Source of the DNA: Pseudarthrobacter raffinosi
GTDB taxonomy: Bacteria > Actinomycetota > Actinomycetes > Actinomycetales > Micrococcaceae
Length of the DNA stretch: 64,000 nucleotides
Direction of reading: 5' to 3'
Assembly (NCBI RefSeq): GCF_023913735.1
Contig: NZ_JAMXBH010000006.1
Location: 97,629-161,628 of the forward strand
Shown piece after piece: positions 52,440 through 60,567 of the stretch. The notes beneath the pieces were generated by a model. It ran no database searches and was not told the DNA's origin. It worked only from the letters and a program-made list of their open reading frames with translations. Within the stretch, counting starts at the first letter, position 1. The number at the start of each line of letters is the position of its first letter. Both the position numbers and the translations under genes were made by a program.

Positions 52440-52445
52440 ACGGTA
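52440..52445 (-). promoter_or_regulatory. Leaderless-type -10 hexamer before the phosphotransferase-like gene
   Basis: On the minus strand TACCGT ends 6 nt before the GTG at 52433. Confidence 0.45.
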
Positions 52446-52589
52446 GATTGAGTGGCGTCCAAGACAACGATGTGCGGCGGCGAGTCTCCAGATATGCTGC
52501 AAAAGTCGGCTTCCGCACCCGGTCCGGACGTCCACACCACCTGTCCTGCCGAATGTCCCCGCCGAATGTAAATTGTCAGTCCGAATCAG

Positions 52590-52595
52590 TACGGT
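52590..52595 (+). promoter_or_regulatory. Leaderless-type -10 hexamer before nudC
   Basis: TACGGT lies 6 nt before the ATG at 52602, with no Shine-Dalgarno. Confidence 0.45.
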
Positions 52596-52601
52596 GGACA
52601 C

Positions 52602-53624
52602 ATGAGTCATGCGGAGTCCGCTATACCGGCCTACCAGCCGCAGGCAGCCCAGCTGCCGGCCAACCACCTGTTCGATACCGTACTGCCGGTTCTCCCTGCC
52701 GCGGTGGACCGCGGCTCCGCATACCGTGTCCGGCCAGGCATGGTTGAGGAATTGCTGGACAGCGAACACACCCGGGCAGTGGTCCTTGCCGGGCGGCAGG
52801 CCCTGGTGCAGGGCAACCAGCTTCTGCTGCCCGCAGCCGCCCAGTTGCTGGCTGACCTGCGGGACCGTGGCTCAGCCCCGGAACAGGTCATCTATCTTGG
52901 CGCCGCGCTGGACGGCTCGGATCTTGCCGCCGGCACCGAAGTGGTCCTTGTTGTCCTTCCTGAACCTGCCGAGCCCGGCACTGCCGGAATCCCGGCCGGC
53001 GCGCAGTGGGCCGGCTTCCGCGACATCGCCGCCGTCCTGAACCCCACTGATACGGCGTTGTTCGTCGAGGCCAGCGCCATCGCCAACTGGCATGCCGGCC
53101 ATACGCATTGCCCCCGGTGCGGGGCCCGCACTGCCGTGGAGGCCGGCGGCTGGGTCCGCCGCTGCCCCCAGGACAGCTCGGAACACTACCCCCGGACGGA
53201 TCCGGCCATCATCGTCACGGTGGTGGGGCCGGACGGACGGCTGCTGCTCGGTGGCGGCGGGCCGGTTGACGCGAAGAATTACTCCACGCTGGCCGGATTC
53301 GTTGAACCAGGCGAATCCCTGGAACAGGCTGTCGTCAGGGAAATCCACGAGGAAGTGGGCGTCCGGGTCACGGGCTGCCAGTACTTGGGCTCGCAGTCAT
53401 GGCCTTTCCCGGCCTCCCTTATGCTTGGATTTACCGCCATCACCGAAGACGCCGTGGCAAAGCCCGACGGCGTGGAGGTAACCCGTGCGCGCTGGTTCAG
53501 CCGGGAGGAACTCCAGGATGCCGTGCTCACCGGCGAAATCACCATCTCCAGCCGGCTGTCCATTGCACGCTCGCTGATTGAGCACTGGTATGGCGGCCGG
53601 ATCATGGACCGCACGGACACCTGA
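52602..53624 (+). CDS. nudC: NAD+ diphosphatase NudC (Nudix hydrolase)
   Basis: A 340-residue Nudix enzyme that hydrolyses NAD(H) and can remove NAD caps from RNA. The Nudix box GFVEPGESLEQAVVREIHEEVGV is present (its glutamates bind metal). A zinc-ribbon remnant precedes it (HCPRCGART, then RRCPQDSSEHYPR), where the fourth ligand may be His. The NudC-specific segment SQSWPFPASLMLGF follows the box. As I recall, the same nudC-uvrD2 adjacency occurs in mycobacteria. The gene ends 68 nt before uvrD2. Confidence 0.92.
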   Translation: MSHAESAIPAYQPQAAQLPANHLFDTVLPVLPAAVDRGSAYRVRPGMVEELLDSEHTRAVVLAGRQALVQGNQLLLPAAAQLLADLRDRGSAPEQVIYLGAALDGSDLAAGTEVVLVVLPEPAEPGTAGIPAGAQWAGFRDIAAVLNPTDTALFVEASAIANWHAGHTHCPRCGARTAVEAGGWVRRCPQDSSEHYPRTDPAIIVTVVGPDGRLLLGGGGPVDAKNYSTLAGFVEPGESLEQAVVREIHEEVGVRVTGCQYLGSQSWPFPASLMLGFTAITEDAVAKPDGVEVTRARWFSREELQDAVLTGEITISSRLSIARSLIEHWYGGRIMDRTDT

Positions 53625-53692
53625 CACCCGGAACAGGCATCACCATTGGCCAGACGCCAGCACGTGGCAGTCGCGACAACAGAGCAGCAGAA

Positions 53693-55828
53693 GTGACCAC
53701 AGAGAATTTTGACAGTGCAGAGTCCCTTGAGGAACGAATCCTTGGGGGACTTGACGCTGAACAGCGCGAGGTCGCCAGCACCCTGAACGGGCCGCTGTGC
53801 GTCCTTGCCGGTGCCGGCACCGGCAAGACCAGGGCCATTACGCACCGGATTGCGTATGGCGTGCACTCAGGGGTGTACAGTCCCCAGCGGCTCCTCGCCG
53901 TGACGTTCACGGCCCGGGCCGCCGCGGAAATGCGCAGCAGGCTGCGGGATCTCGGCGTGGGCAATGTCCAGGCGCGCACCTTCCACGCCGCCGCCTTGCG
54001 GCAGCTGCAGTTTTTCTGGCCGCAGGCGGTCGGCGGCACGCTGCCCAACCTGCTGGACCACAAGGCCCAGATGATCGCCGAAGCGTCCCGCCGCCTGCGG
54101 CTCAGCACTGACCGCGCGTCCATCCGGGACCTCGCCTCCGAAATTGAGTGGGCCAAGGTCTCCATGCTGACCCCGGCCAACTACCTGGAGAACGCACAGG
54201 GCAGGGGAACGCCCGGCGGGTTCGACCTCACCGCCGTCGCCCGGGTCTTCCAGTCCTATGAGGATGTCAAGACGGACCGCAACGTCATTGATTTTGAGGA
54301 CGTACTCCTGATCACGGTGGGGATCCTGCAGGAGGACCAGAAAGTCGCGGCCACCGTTCGTGAGCAGTACCGGCATTTTGTGGTGGACGAGTACCAGGAC
54401 GTTTCGCCGCTGCAGCAGCGCCTCCTGGAGCTGTGGCTGGGCGGGCGGGACGAGCTGTGCGTTGTGGGCGATGCGAGCCAGACGATCTACTCGTTTACCG
54501 GCGCTTCGCCCAAACACCTGCTGGGATTCAAGGCCCAGTACCCTGAGGCCAATGTGGTGAAACTGATCCGGGATTACCGTTCCACGCCGCAGGTGGTCAA
54601 GCTGGCCAACGATCTCCTGGCCGCGCGGCGTGGCGGCGGGCCGGTGGCCGATGCTGCCTGGGCGGCTCCGCTGCAGCTGGTGGCGCAGCGGCCGGCGGGG
54701 CCTGTCCCACAGTTCACCGAGTGCTCCGACGATGAAGCCGAAGCCGCCACGGTCGCCATCAAGATCCAGGAATTGCTCGACGCCGGCACTCCCGCCAGCC
54801 AGGTGGCTGTCCTTTTCCGCACCAACGGGCAGTCCCAGGCCTACGAACAGGCGCTCGCGGCGGCCGGCATCAGTTACCAGCTGCGCGGTGGTGAGCGGTT
54901 CTTTGCCCGCAAGGAAGTGCGCGACGCCATTCTTCAGCTGCGCGCGGCAACCAGGGCCGTCGCTGAAACGGCGACGCCGGAACCGCTCGGCCAGCTGGTC
55001 CGCGATATCGTGGCCTCGCTCGGCTACACGGACGCCCCGCCCCACAACGGCGGCGCGCTGCGCGAACGCTGGGAGTCCCTGGCAGCGCTGGTGGCGCTCG
55101 CGGACGAGCTGGTCCACGTCCGCGGCGAGCAGTTCAGTCTCAGTGACTTTGTTAATGAACTCCAGGAACGGTCGCTGGCGCAGCACGCTCCCACTGTCCA
55201 GGGCGTGACGCTTGCATCGCTGCACGCCGCGAAGGGCCTCGAATGGGACGCCGTGTTCCTGGTGGGACTCTGCGAAGGCCTGATGCCCATTTCCTTCGCG
55301 GACACACCCGAATCCGTGGATGAGGAGCGCCGCCTGCTCTACGTGGGCATCACCCGCGCCCGCGAGCACCTGTCTCTGTCCTGGTCCACGGCACGGACAC
55401 CGGGCGGCCGGGCCAACCGCAAACCCTCACGCTTCCTCGACGGGCTCCGGCCCAACTCGGTGGCCAGCTCCAGCGCCCGCGGAAAAGGGCCGGCGCCGCG
55501 CCGGAAATCGGCGGCCCCCGCCACCTGCAGGGTCTGCGGGAGCATGCTGGCCAGCGGCGCCGAACGCAAGGTGGGCCGCTGCAACGACTGTCCTCCCAGC
55601 TACGAAGAACAGACATTTGATGCCCTTCGGCAATGGCGGAAGGAAATTGCGCTGGCGGCCGAAGTGCCAGCATTTGTCGTCTTCACAGATGCCACGCTGA
55701 CGGCCATCGCAGAGGCCAAACCGTCCACGCTGGAGGAACTGGCGGCACTGGCCGGCGTGGGTCCGTCCAAGCTGGAACGCTACGGCGAAGACGTGCTGCG
55801 GGTGCTCGTCGAAAGCACCACCCTGTGA
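53693..55828 (+). CDS. uvrD2: ATP-dependent DNA helicase UvrD2
   Basis: A 711-residue superfamily 1 helicase. Walker A is GAGTGKTRA (about 40-48); VVDEYQDVSPLQQ is motif II, and VGDASQTIYSFTGA, LHAAKGLEWDAVFLVG and YVGITRAREHLSLSW follow. After the motor come a tetracysteine module (CRVCGSMLASG and CNDCPP, about 612-635) and an HRDC domain (about 640-711). This architecture defines UvrD2. It probably unwinds DNA during repair and replication. The start is GTG at 53693. It overlaps the metallopeptidase gene by 4 nt. Confidence 0.92.
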   Translation: MTTENFDSAESLEERILGGLDAEQREVASTLNGPLCVLAGAGTGKTRAITHRIAYGVHSGVYSPQRLLAVTFTARAAAEMRSRLRDLGVGNVQARTFHAAALRQLQFFWPQAVGGTLPNLLDHKAQMIAEASRRLRLSTDRASIRDLASEIEWAKVSMLTPANYLENAQGRGTPGGFDLTAVARVFQSYEDVKTDRNVIDFEDVLLITVGILQEDQKVAATVREQYRHFVVDEYQDVSPLQQRLLELWLGGRDELCVVGDASQTIYSFTGASPKHLLGFKAQYPEANVVKLIRDYRSTPQVVKLANDLLAARRGGGPVADAAWAAPLQLVAQRPAGPVPQFTECSDDEAEAATVAIKIQELLDAGTPASQVAVLFRTNGQSQAYEQALAAAGISYQLRGGERFFARKEVRDAILQLRAATRAVAETATPEPLGQLVRDIVASLGYTDAPPHNGGALRERWESLAALVALADELVHVRGEQFSLSDFVNELQERSLAQHAPTVQGVTLASLHAAKGLEWDAVFLVGLCEGLMPISFADTPESVDEERRLLYVGITRAREHLSLSWSTARTPGGRANRKPSRFLDGLRPNSVASSSARGKGPAPRRKSAAPATCRVCGSMLASGAERKVGRCNDCPPSYEEQTFDALRQWRKEIALAAEVPAFVVFTDATLTAIAEAKPSTLEELAALAGVGPSKLERYGEDVLRVLVESTTL

Positions 55829-56436
55829 CCCGCCGGCCGGCAGGACAGGACACCCTCCCCGTCACCACGGCGGACGGATCACCGGTTGAGGTGCGGCGGT
55901 CGGCCCGCCGGACCAGGACAGTGGCTGCCTTCTGGGAGAACGGGACGGCAGTGGTGGCCATTCCGGCCCGGTTCACCGCCGCGCAGGAGTCTGAATGGGT
56001 GCACCGCATGCTGGAGAAGCTGCACCGCCAGGGGGAGCGGCGCTCCCGCAAAGGAAGCAAACAGCCGGCCACTGACACTGCCCTGGCCGCCCACGCCGCA
56101 GCCCTTTCGGCCCGGTACTTCGGCGGCAGGGCAGTCCCGACGTCGGTCCGCTGGGTCAGCAACCAGAACTCGCGCTGGGGCTCCGCAACACCGTCGGAAG
56201 GATCCATCCGGCTCTCCGACAAGCTCCGGCCCATGCCGCCGTGGGTCATCGACTATGTCCTGCTGCATGAGCTCGCGCACCTGCTGGTGGCCGGGCACAA
56301 TGCCGCGTTCTGGAAGCTGTTGGAGGCTTACCCCGAGACGATGCGGGCCAAGGCGTTCCTGGAAGGCGTCTCGTTCGCCACGTCCCGGGGCCTGACCGCG
56401 GGCAGCACTGATTCAGAGCCGGGCGACGCCGACTAG
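55825..56436 (+). CDS. YgjP-type M48-like metallopeptidase
   Basis: A 203-residue protein of the DUF45/YgjP family. The zinc motif HELAH lies in YVLLHELAHLLVAGHNAAFWKLL, with the third His in GHNAAFW. Upstream, SNQNSRWGSATP is the conserved family motif. It has no signal peptide and is probably cytosolic; substrates are unknown. GTG at 55825 overlaps the uvrD2 stop by 4 nt (GTGA), so it is translated with uvrD2. About 130 nt without visible elements follow. Confidence 0.87.
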   Translation: MTRRPAGQDTLPVTTADGSPVEVRRSARRTRTVAAFWENGTAVVAIPARFTAAQESEWVHRMLEKLHRQGERRSRKGSKQPATDTALAAHAAALSARYFGGRAVPTSVRWVSNQNSRWGSATPSEGSIRLSDKLRPMPPWVIDYVLLHELAHLLVAGHNAAFWKLLEAYPETMRAKAFLEGVSFATSRGLTAGSTDSEPGDAD

Positions 56437-56569
56437 AGCGTCTCTCCTAGCCGTCGCCTAATGATCGGGTCGAGCCGGGGAATGGTTGCTTCGCAGGGGG
56501 ATCATGTGTCAGCCTCGAAAGTGATCCCGTCGCCGGGGCGACGACGGGCAACAGGGAAAAGAGCACGGC

Positions 56570-57193
56570 ATGGGACTCATCCATATCGACCTGTTCACCA
56601 CGCTCGACGGCGTCGCGCAGGCGCCCGGCGGGCCGGACGAGGATGCTGACGGCGGCTTCGCGTTTGGCGGCTGGCAGGCGCCCCTCCTAGATGAAGTCGT
56701 CGGCGAGCAGGTCGACTCCGGGATGGTGGGGATGGACGCGCTGCTGCTTGGGCGACGGACCTACGACATCTTCGCCGCGTACTGGCCGCACGCGGACGGG
56801 GGAATTGCGCGGCTGTTCAACCGCCTCCCGAAATACGTGGCCTCGCGCCAGTCGCCGGTCCTCGAGTGGGCCGACTCAACACTGCTGGGTCCTGATGTCG
56901 TCGCTGCCGTGCGCGAACTGCGCGACCGGCACGCGAACATCCACGTCATTGGCAGTCTCGACTTCGTGCAGACCCTGTTCGCCGAGCGGCTCTTTGACCG
57001 GCTCACGCTCTGGGTGTATCCGATCCTCCTCGGCGGTGGAAAGAAGGTTTTCGCCGACGGGGTGGTTCCGACGAACCTCAGACTCATCGAGCCGGTCGTC
57101 GCCTCACCGAAGGGTGCAGTGCTGCAGCGCTACGCGCTCGCCGATGGCACCCCTGGGGTCGGCGATATGTCTGCCAGCGACCAGGAAGGTTAG
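56570..57193 (+). CDS. RibD-C/dihydrofolate-reductase-like family protein
   Basis: A 207-residue protein of the RibD C-terminal (DHFR-like) family. The N-terminal LFTTLDGVAQAPGG, the middle MDALLLGRRTYDIFAAYWP, and the late IGSLDFVQTLFAERLFDRLT and PILLGGGKKVF match. Members are NADPH-dependent reductases of unclear substrate; it is not a confident true DHFR. The ATG at 56570 has no strong ribosome binding site. It is convergent with a truncated relative at 57233. Confidence 0.85.
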   Translation: MGLIHIDLFTTLDGVAQAPGGPDEDADGGFAFGGWQAPLLDEVVGEQVDSGMVGMDALLLGRRTYDIFAAYWPHADGGIARLFNRLPKYVASRQSPVLEWADSTLLGPDVVAAVRELRDRHANIHVIGSLDFVQTLFAERLFDRLTLWVYPILLGGGKKVFADGVVPTNLRLIEPVVASPKGAVLQRYALADGTPGVGDMSASDQEG

Positions 57194-57232
57194 GCTGAAG
57201 CTGCATTCCACGACATTGCGCCGCAACACACG

Positions 57233-57628
57233 CTAGGCGCCGTCGCTCGAATAATTCAGCTGTACCACGCCATTGCCGAACGTCCGTGTCCCTTCGAGCC
57301 TGAGGTCCATCCGGACGTCAGGGGCCTCGAACAGCGGCCGGCCCTGCCCGAGGACCACGGGATGGACGAGGATTTGGAATTCGTCGATCAGGCCGTGCCG
57401 CATGAAGGTGGAGGCCAAGTTGGCGCCACTCAGGACGATGTCGCCGCCGGGCTGCGCCTTCAGTTCCGCGATCTGTTCAGGCACGACATCGTGAATCACC
57501 GTGGTATTCCAGTCGGCCTGCGTGAGGGTGCGTGAAAAGACGAACTTGGGCATCTCGCGCCAGACCCCGGCGAACTCGACCATGGGCGCCGAGAGGTCCG
57601 GATCCTGATCGGCAGTGGGCCAGCGCAT
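57233..57628 (-). pseudogene. 5'-truncated RibD-C/DHFR-like gene
   Basis: 131 codons matching only the C-terminal two thirds of the family (from WPTADQDPDLSAPMVEF through RHGLIDEFQILVHPVVLGQG to the end). Compared with the intact relative at 56570, about 70 N-terminal residues, holding the first cofactor-binding strands, are missing. Only 59 nt separate it from the DUF2342 stop, so the missing part is not hidden in another frame next to it. A GGAGG 7 nt before its ATG could still allow translation. I call it a broken gene, with the alternative that it is a functional short protein. Confidence 0.65.
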
Positions 57629-57687
57629 CCGAGTACCTCCAGCGGCGGCGACAAGCGGTAGGGCCGCCGCCGTACCTTGCAGTCTGG

Positions 57688-59106
57688 TTAACCCTTGGGC
57701 TGCTCACCGTCGCCGGTGGGCTGTTCCCCGTCGCCGGCGTCGGAATCATCCTGCGGCGCGTCGTCGAAGCCGCCGCTCAGCAGCTTCTGTAGGGCGTCGT
57801 CCACTTCGCTGTCGCTGGCCTCGGCCAGCTGGCGGCGGCCACTGAACCCCTGCGGGTCATCGAGGTCCTCGGCGGTGGGGAGGAGGTCCGGGTGCTGCCA
57901 GATGGCATCGCGTCCGGCAATGCCCCGTTCGTCCTTCAGCGTGGCCCACAGCGTGGCAGCCTCGCGCAGGCGGCGGGGACGCAGTTCGAGTCCCACCAGG
58001 GAAGAGAAAGCGTGTTCCGCCGGACCGCCGGTGGCACGGCGTCGCCGGACTGTTTCCCGGAGCGCACCGGCGGAGGGCAGCAGTTTCTCCGTGGCCGAAG
58101 CGGTGAGCTCGTCCACCCAGCCTTCAACGAGGGCCAGGGCCGTCTCAAGTTTTTCAAGCGCCTGCTCCTGGGCAGGGGTCCGCTGCGGCATAAAGACTCC
58201 CTGGGACAGCGCTTCCTGGATGCCTTCAGGGTTGCTGGGGTCCAGGTCGCGGGCCAGCTCTTCAATCCTGGAAGTGTCGATATGGATGCCGCGGGCGTAG
58301 GCCTCGATGGCGCCGAGCAGGTGGCCGCGCAGCCAGGGTACCTGGACAAACAGCCGCGCATGGGCTGCCTCGCGGACGGCCAGGAACAGCCGGATGTCGT
58401 TCTCCGGCAGGCCCAGGCCCTCGCCGAACTTGGACACGTTGGCCGGCAGGAGCGCCATTTCCAGGTCAGCCAGGGGAACACCGATGTCCGTGGAGCTGAC
58501 AACCTCGGCGGACAGGGCACCGATCGCCTGCCCCAGCTGCATCCCAAAGATCGCGCCGCCCATGTTCTGCAGCATGGAAGAGGCCCCGCCCATCATGGAC
58601 TTCATCTCTTCGGGCATCTGTTCGGTCATGGCGCTGGAGAGCGCGTTGGCGATGCTGTTGGCTACGGGCTCGGTCAGCCGCTTCCATGTTCCAAGGGTGG
58701 CTTCCACCCACTCGGCACGCGACCACGCACGGCCGATCAGGCCGGTGGCAGGAAGGTCGGTCACGGGATCAAGCCACAGTTCGGCAAGCCGCAGGGCCTC
58801 GTCGACTTCGCGGGTCTGCAGGGCTGTGACGGACGGGTCGGCGCTGCTGGCGGCAACCCGGCGGGCGTTCTCGTGCGCGAGCTGCCAGTTGACGGGCCCT
58901 TCGGAAGGGGCGCTCATCATGGCCTGGACCTGGGAGAACATCTGGGCCAGGAGATTGGGGTCGTTCGGCAGGCCGGCTGCCTTTGCGAGTTCGGCGGGGT
59001 CGAAGTTTTCCATGCCCTTGCCGCCCATCAGGTTCTGCAGCATCTCGGTCAACGGATCCTTCGGCGTATCGTCGCCGTTGGACGGATTGAGTGGGTTGGA
59101 GGTCAT
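57688..59106 (-). CDS. DUF2342-family zinc-dependent metalloprotease-like protein
   Basis: A 472-residue actinobacterial protein of the DUF2342 (putative zinc-dependent metalloprotease) family. The conserved segment VREAAHARLFVQVPWLRGHL lies near residue 250 and probably holds metal ligands. A Met/Gly-rich stretch (EEMKSMMGGASSMLQNMGGA) precedes it, and an acidic tail ends the protein. No signal peptide. It diverges from the PDZ-Lon protease gene, an arrangement seen in mycobacteria. The catalytic activity of this family is not established to my knowledge. Confidence 0.82.
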   Translation of the reverse strand: MTSNPLNPSNGDDTPKDPLTEMLQNLMGGKGMENFDPAELAKAAGLPNDPNLLAQMFSQVQAMMSAPSEGPVNWQLAHENARRVAASSADPSVTALQTREVDEALRLAELWLDPVTDLPATGLIGRAWSRAEWVEATLGTWKRLTEPVANSIANALSSAMTEQMPEEMKSMMGGASSMLQNMGGAIFGMQLGQAIGALSAEVVSSTDIGVPLADLEMALLPANVSKFGEGLGLPENDIRLFLAVREAAHARLFVQVPWLRGHLLGAIEAYARGIHIDTSRIEELARDLDPSNPEGIQEALSQGVFMPQRTPAQEQALEKLETALALVEGWVDELTASATEKLLPSAGALRETVRRRRATGGPAEHAFSSLVGLELRPRRLREAATLWATLKDERGIAGRDAIWQHPDLLPTAEDLDDPQGFSGRRQLAEASDSEVDDALQKLLSGGFDDAPQDDSDAGDGEQPTGDGEQPKG

Positions 59107-59224
59107 GATCCCGCCGATCGTCGGTGTGACTGTTCACTTCACGGTACCCCGGGCAGGGGCGGCTGTCTGCCGGACAGGCGTCACGTTCGCTGTAGGCAAA
59201 GAGCTGGCCGGGGGCGGCACCGCG

Positions 59225-59230
59225 TAGTGT
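59225..59230 (+). promoter_or_regulatory. Leaderless-type -10 hexamer before the PDZ-Lon gene
   Basis: TAGTGT lies 7 nt before the GTG at 59238, with no Shine-Dalgarno. Confidence 0.45.
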
Positions 59231-59237
59231 TGATTCC

Positions 59238-60431
59238 GTGACTACAACCCGCGGCGATCATCCGCATGAGGACCACGCTCCAGAGTTCGACGCCGGCGCT
59301 ACAGCGGGTGCCCCAGCACCCGGAACGGGTGCGGCCGGCGCCCTGCCAACCGGGGAGTTTGCCCCCCGCAACTCCGCGCCGGGGGACCGGCGGGTGTCCG
59401 TGATGATGCTTTCCGGCGTCCTGGCGCTGGGTCTGGGGATCGCGGCCGTCACTGTCCCGGTGCCTTATGTTGTGGAATCACCCGGACCCACCTTCAACAC
59501 TCTGGGCCAGAGCCAGGGCAGCGCTGTCATCAGCGTCACGGGCCACGAAACCTACCCGGCGAACGGCAATCTGGATCTAACCACCGTTTATGTCGACGGC
59601 GGCCCCAACGGCCCGGTGAGCGTCCTGGGTGCCTTCACCGCCTGGCTGGACGGGTCCAAGTCCGTTCACCCGGTGGAGATGCTTTACCCCAGCGGCACCA
59701 CAAAGGAGGAGGCTGACGAGCAGAGCTCCGTGGCCATGACGTCGTCGCAGGAGAATGCGGTGGCGTCAGCACTCAAGGAGCTCGACATTCCCTTCGGCCA
59801 GCAGCTCCAGGCCGCGGGGCTGCCCGATGGTTCGCCGTCCGCCGGCAAGGTTGAAAACGGCGACATCTTCGGATCGATCAACGGCATACCCATCACATCG
59901 CTCGCCGTGGTGCAGGAGGAACTGGCCGCCGGCCAGGGGGCGCCGGCCACCCTGGTGGTGCAGCGCGCAGGGGAATCCGTCACACAGACCATCACCCCCA
60001 TGAACAACGGTGCAGGCCGCTACATTCTCGGAGTCATGCTCAAGTACCTGTTCACGTTTCCGTTCGACGTGAAGATTTCACTGGACAAGGTTGGCGGACC
60101 CAGTGCCGGGCTGATGTTTTCGCTGGGCATTATCGACACCGTGACGCCGGGGGACCTGACTGGCGGCAAACATGTCGCCGGAACGGGGACCATCACCCCC
60201 GACGGCACCGTAGGTCCCATCGGCGGCATCCGGCAGAAGATGCTGGGCGCGCGTGCCGGGGGAGCCACCGTATTCCTTGCCCCGGCAGAAAACTGCGACG
60301 ATGTTGTGGGCCATGTGCCGGAGGGACTGCAGGTGCTCAAAGTGGAGAACATCGCAGACGCGCGTCGCGCCGTCGAACTCGCCGGATCCGGGCAGGACAC
60401 GGGCGCTTTGCCGGTCTGCGCCAGCAACTAG
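59238..60431 (+). CDS. Membrane-anchored PDZ-Lon (S16) protease, YlbL-like
   Basis: A 397-residue protein with a Pro/Ala-rich cytoplasmic start, one membrane helix (about 53-75), a PDZ domain (about 190-260, including GDIFGSINGIPITSLAVVQE) and a Lon S16 catalytic domain. The Ser/Lys dyad is visible: Ser289 in GGPSAGLMF and Lys334 in IGGIRQKMLG. It acts outside the membrane on unknown substrates. The start is GTG at 59238 behind TAGTGT. It is followed by a UPF0182 gene, the conserved actinobacterial order. Confidence 0.9.
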   Translation: MTTTRGDHPHEDHAPEFDAGATAGAPAPGTGAAGALPTGEFAPRNSAPGDRRVSVMMLSGVLALGLGIAAVTVPVPYVVESPGPTFNTLGQSQGSAVISVTGHETYPANGNLDLTTVYVDGGPNGPVSVLGAFTAWLDGSKSVHPVEMLYPSGTTKEEADEQSSVAMTSSQENAVASALKELDIPFGQQLQAAGLPDGSPSAGKVENGDIFGSINGIPITSLAVVQEELAAGQGAPATLVVQRAGESVTQTITPMNNGAGRYILGVMLKYLFTFPFDVKISLDKVGGPSAGLMFSLGIIDTVTPGDLTGGKHVAGTGTITPDGTVGPIGGIRQKMLGARAGGATVFLAPAENCDDVVGHVPEGLQVLKVENIADARRAVELAGSGQDTGALPVCASN

Positions 60432-60567
60432 ACTGAGGCCAGGAACTAAGCTTTACCGCCACTCGTGGCAGATATGACGGACGTTGCCACACGCTTGACC
60501 GGTGCCGGACGTCAACCGCACGCACGCTTCTTATGTAAACCTGACGACCAGCTATGAGGTACCGAGT

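Noticed and set aside
52433..52769. An upstream extension of the phosphotransferase-like gene to 52769
   Set aside because: It would overlap the divergent nudC coding region, and TACCGT 6 nt before GTG 52433 gives a better start.
56437..57687. A genomic island or mobile element around the two RibD-C/DHFR-like genes
   Set aside because: No transposase, integrase, tRNA target or terminal repeats are visible; only a truncated gene suggests past rearrangement.
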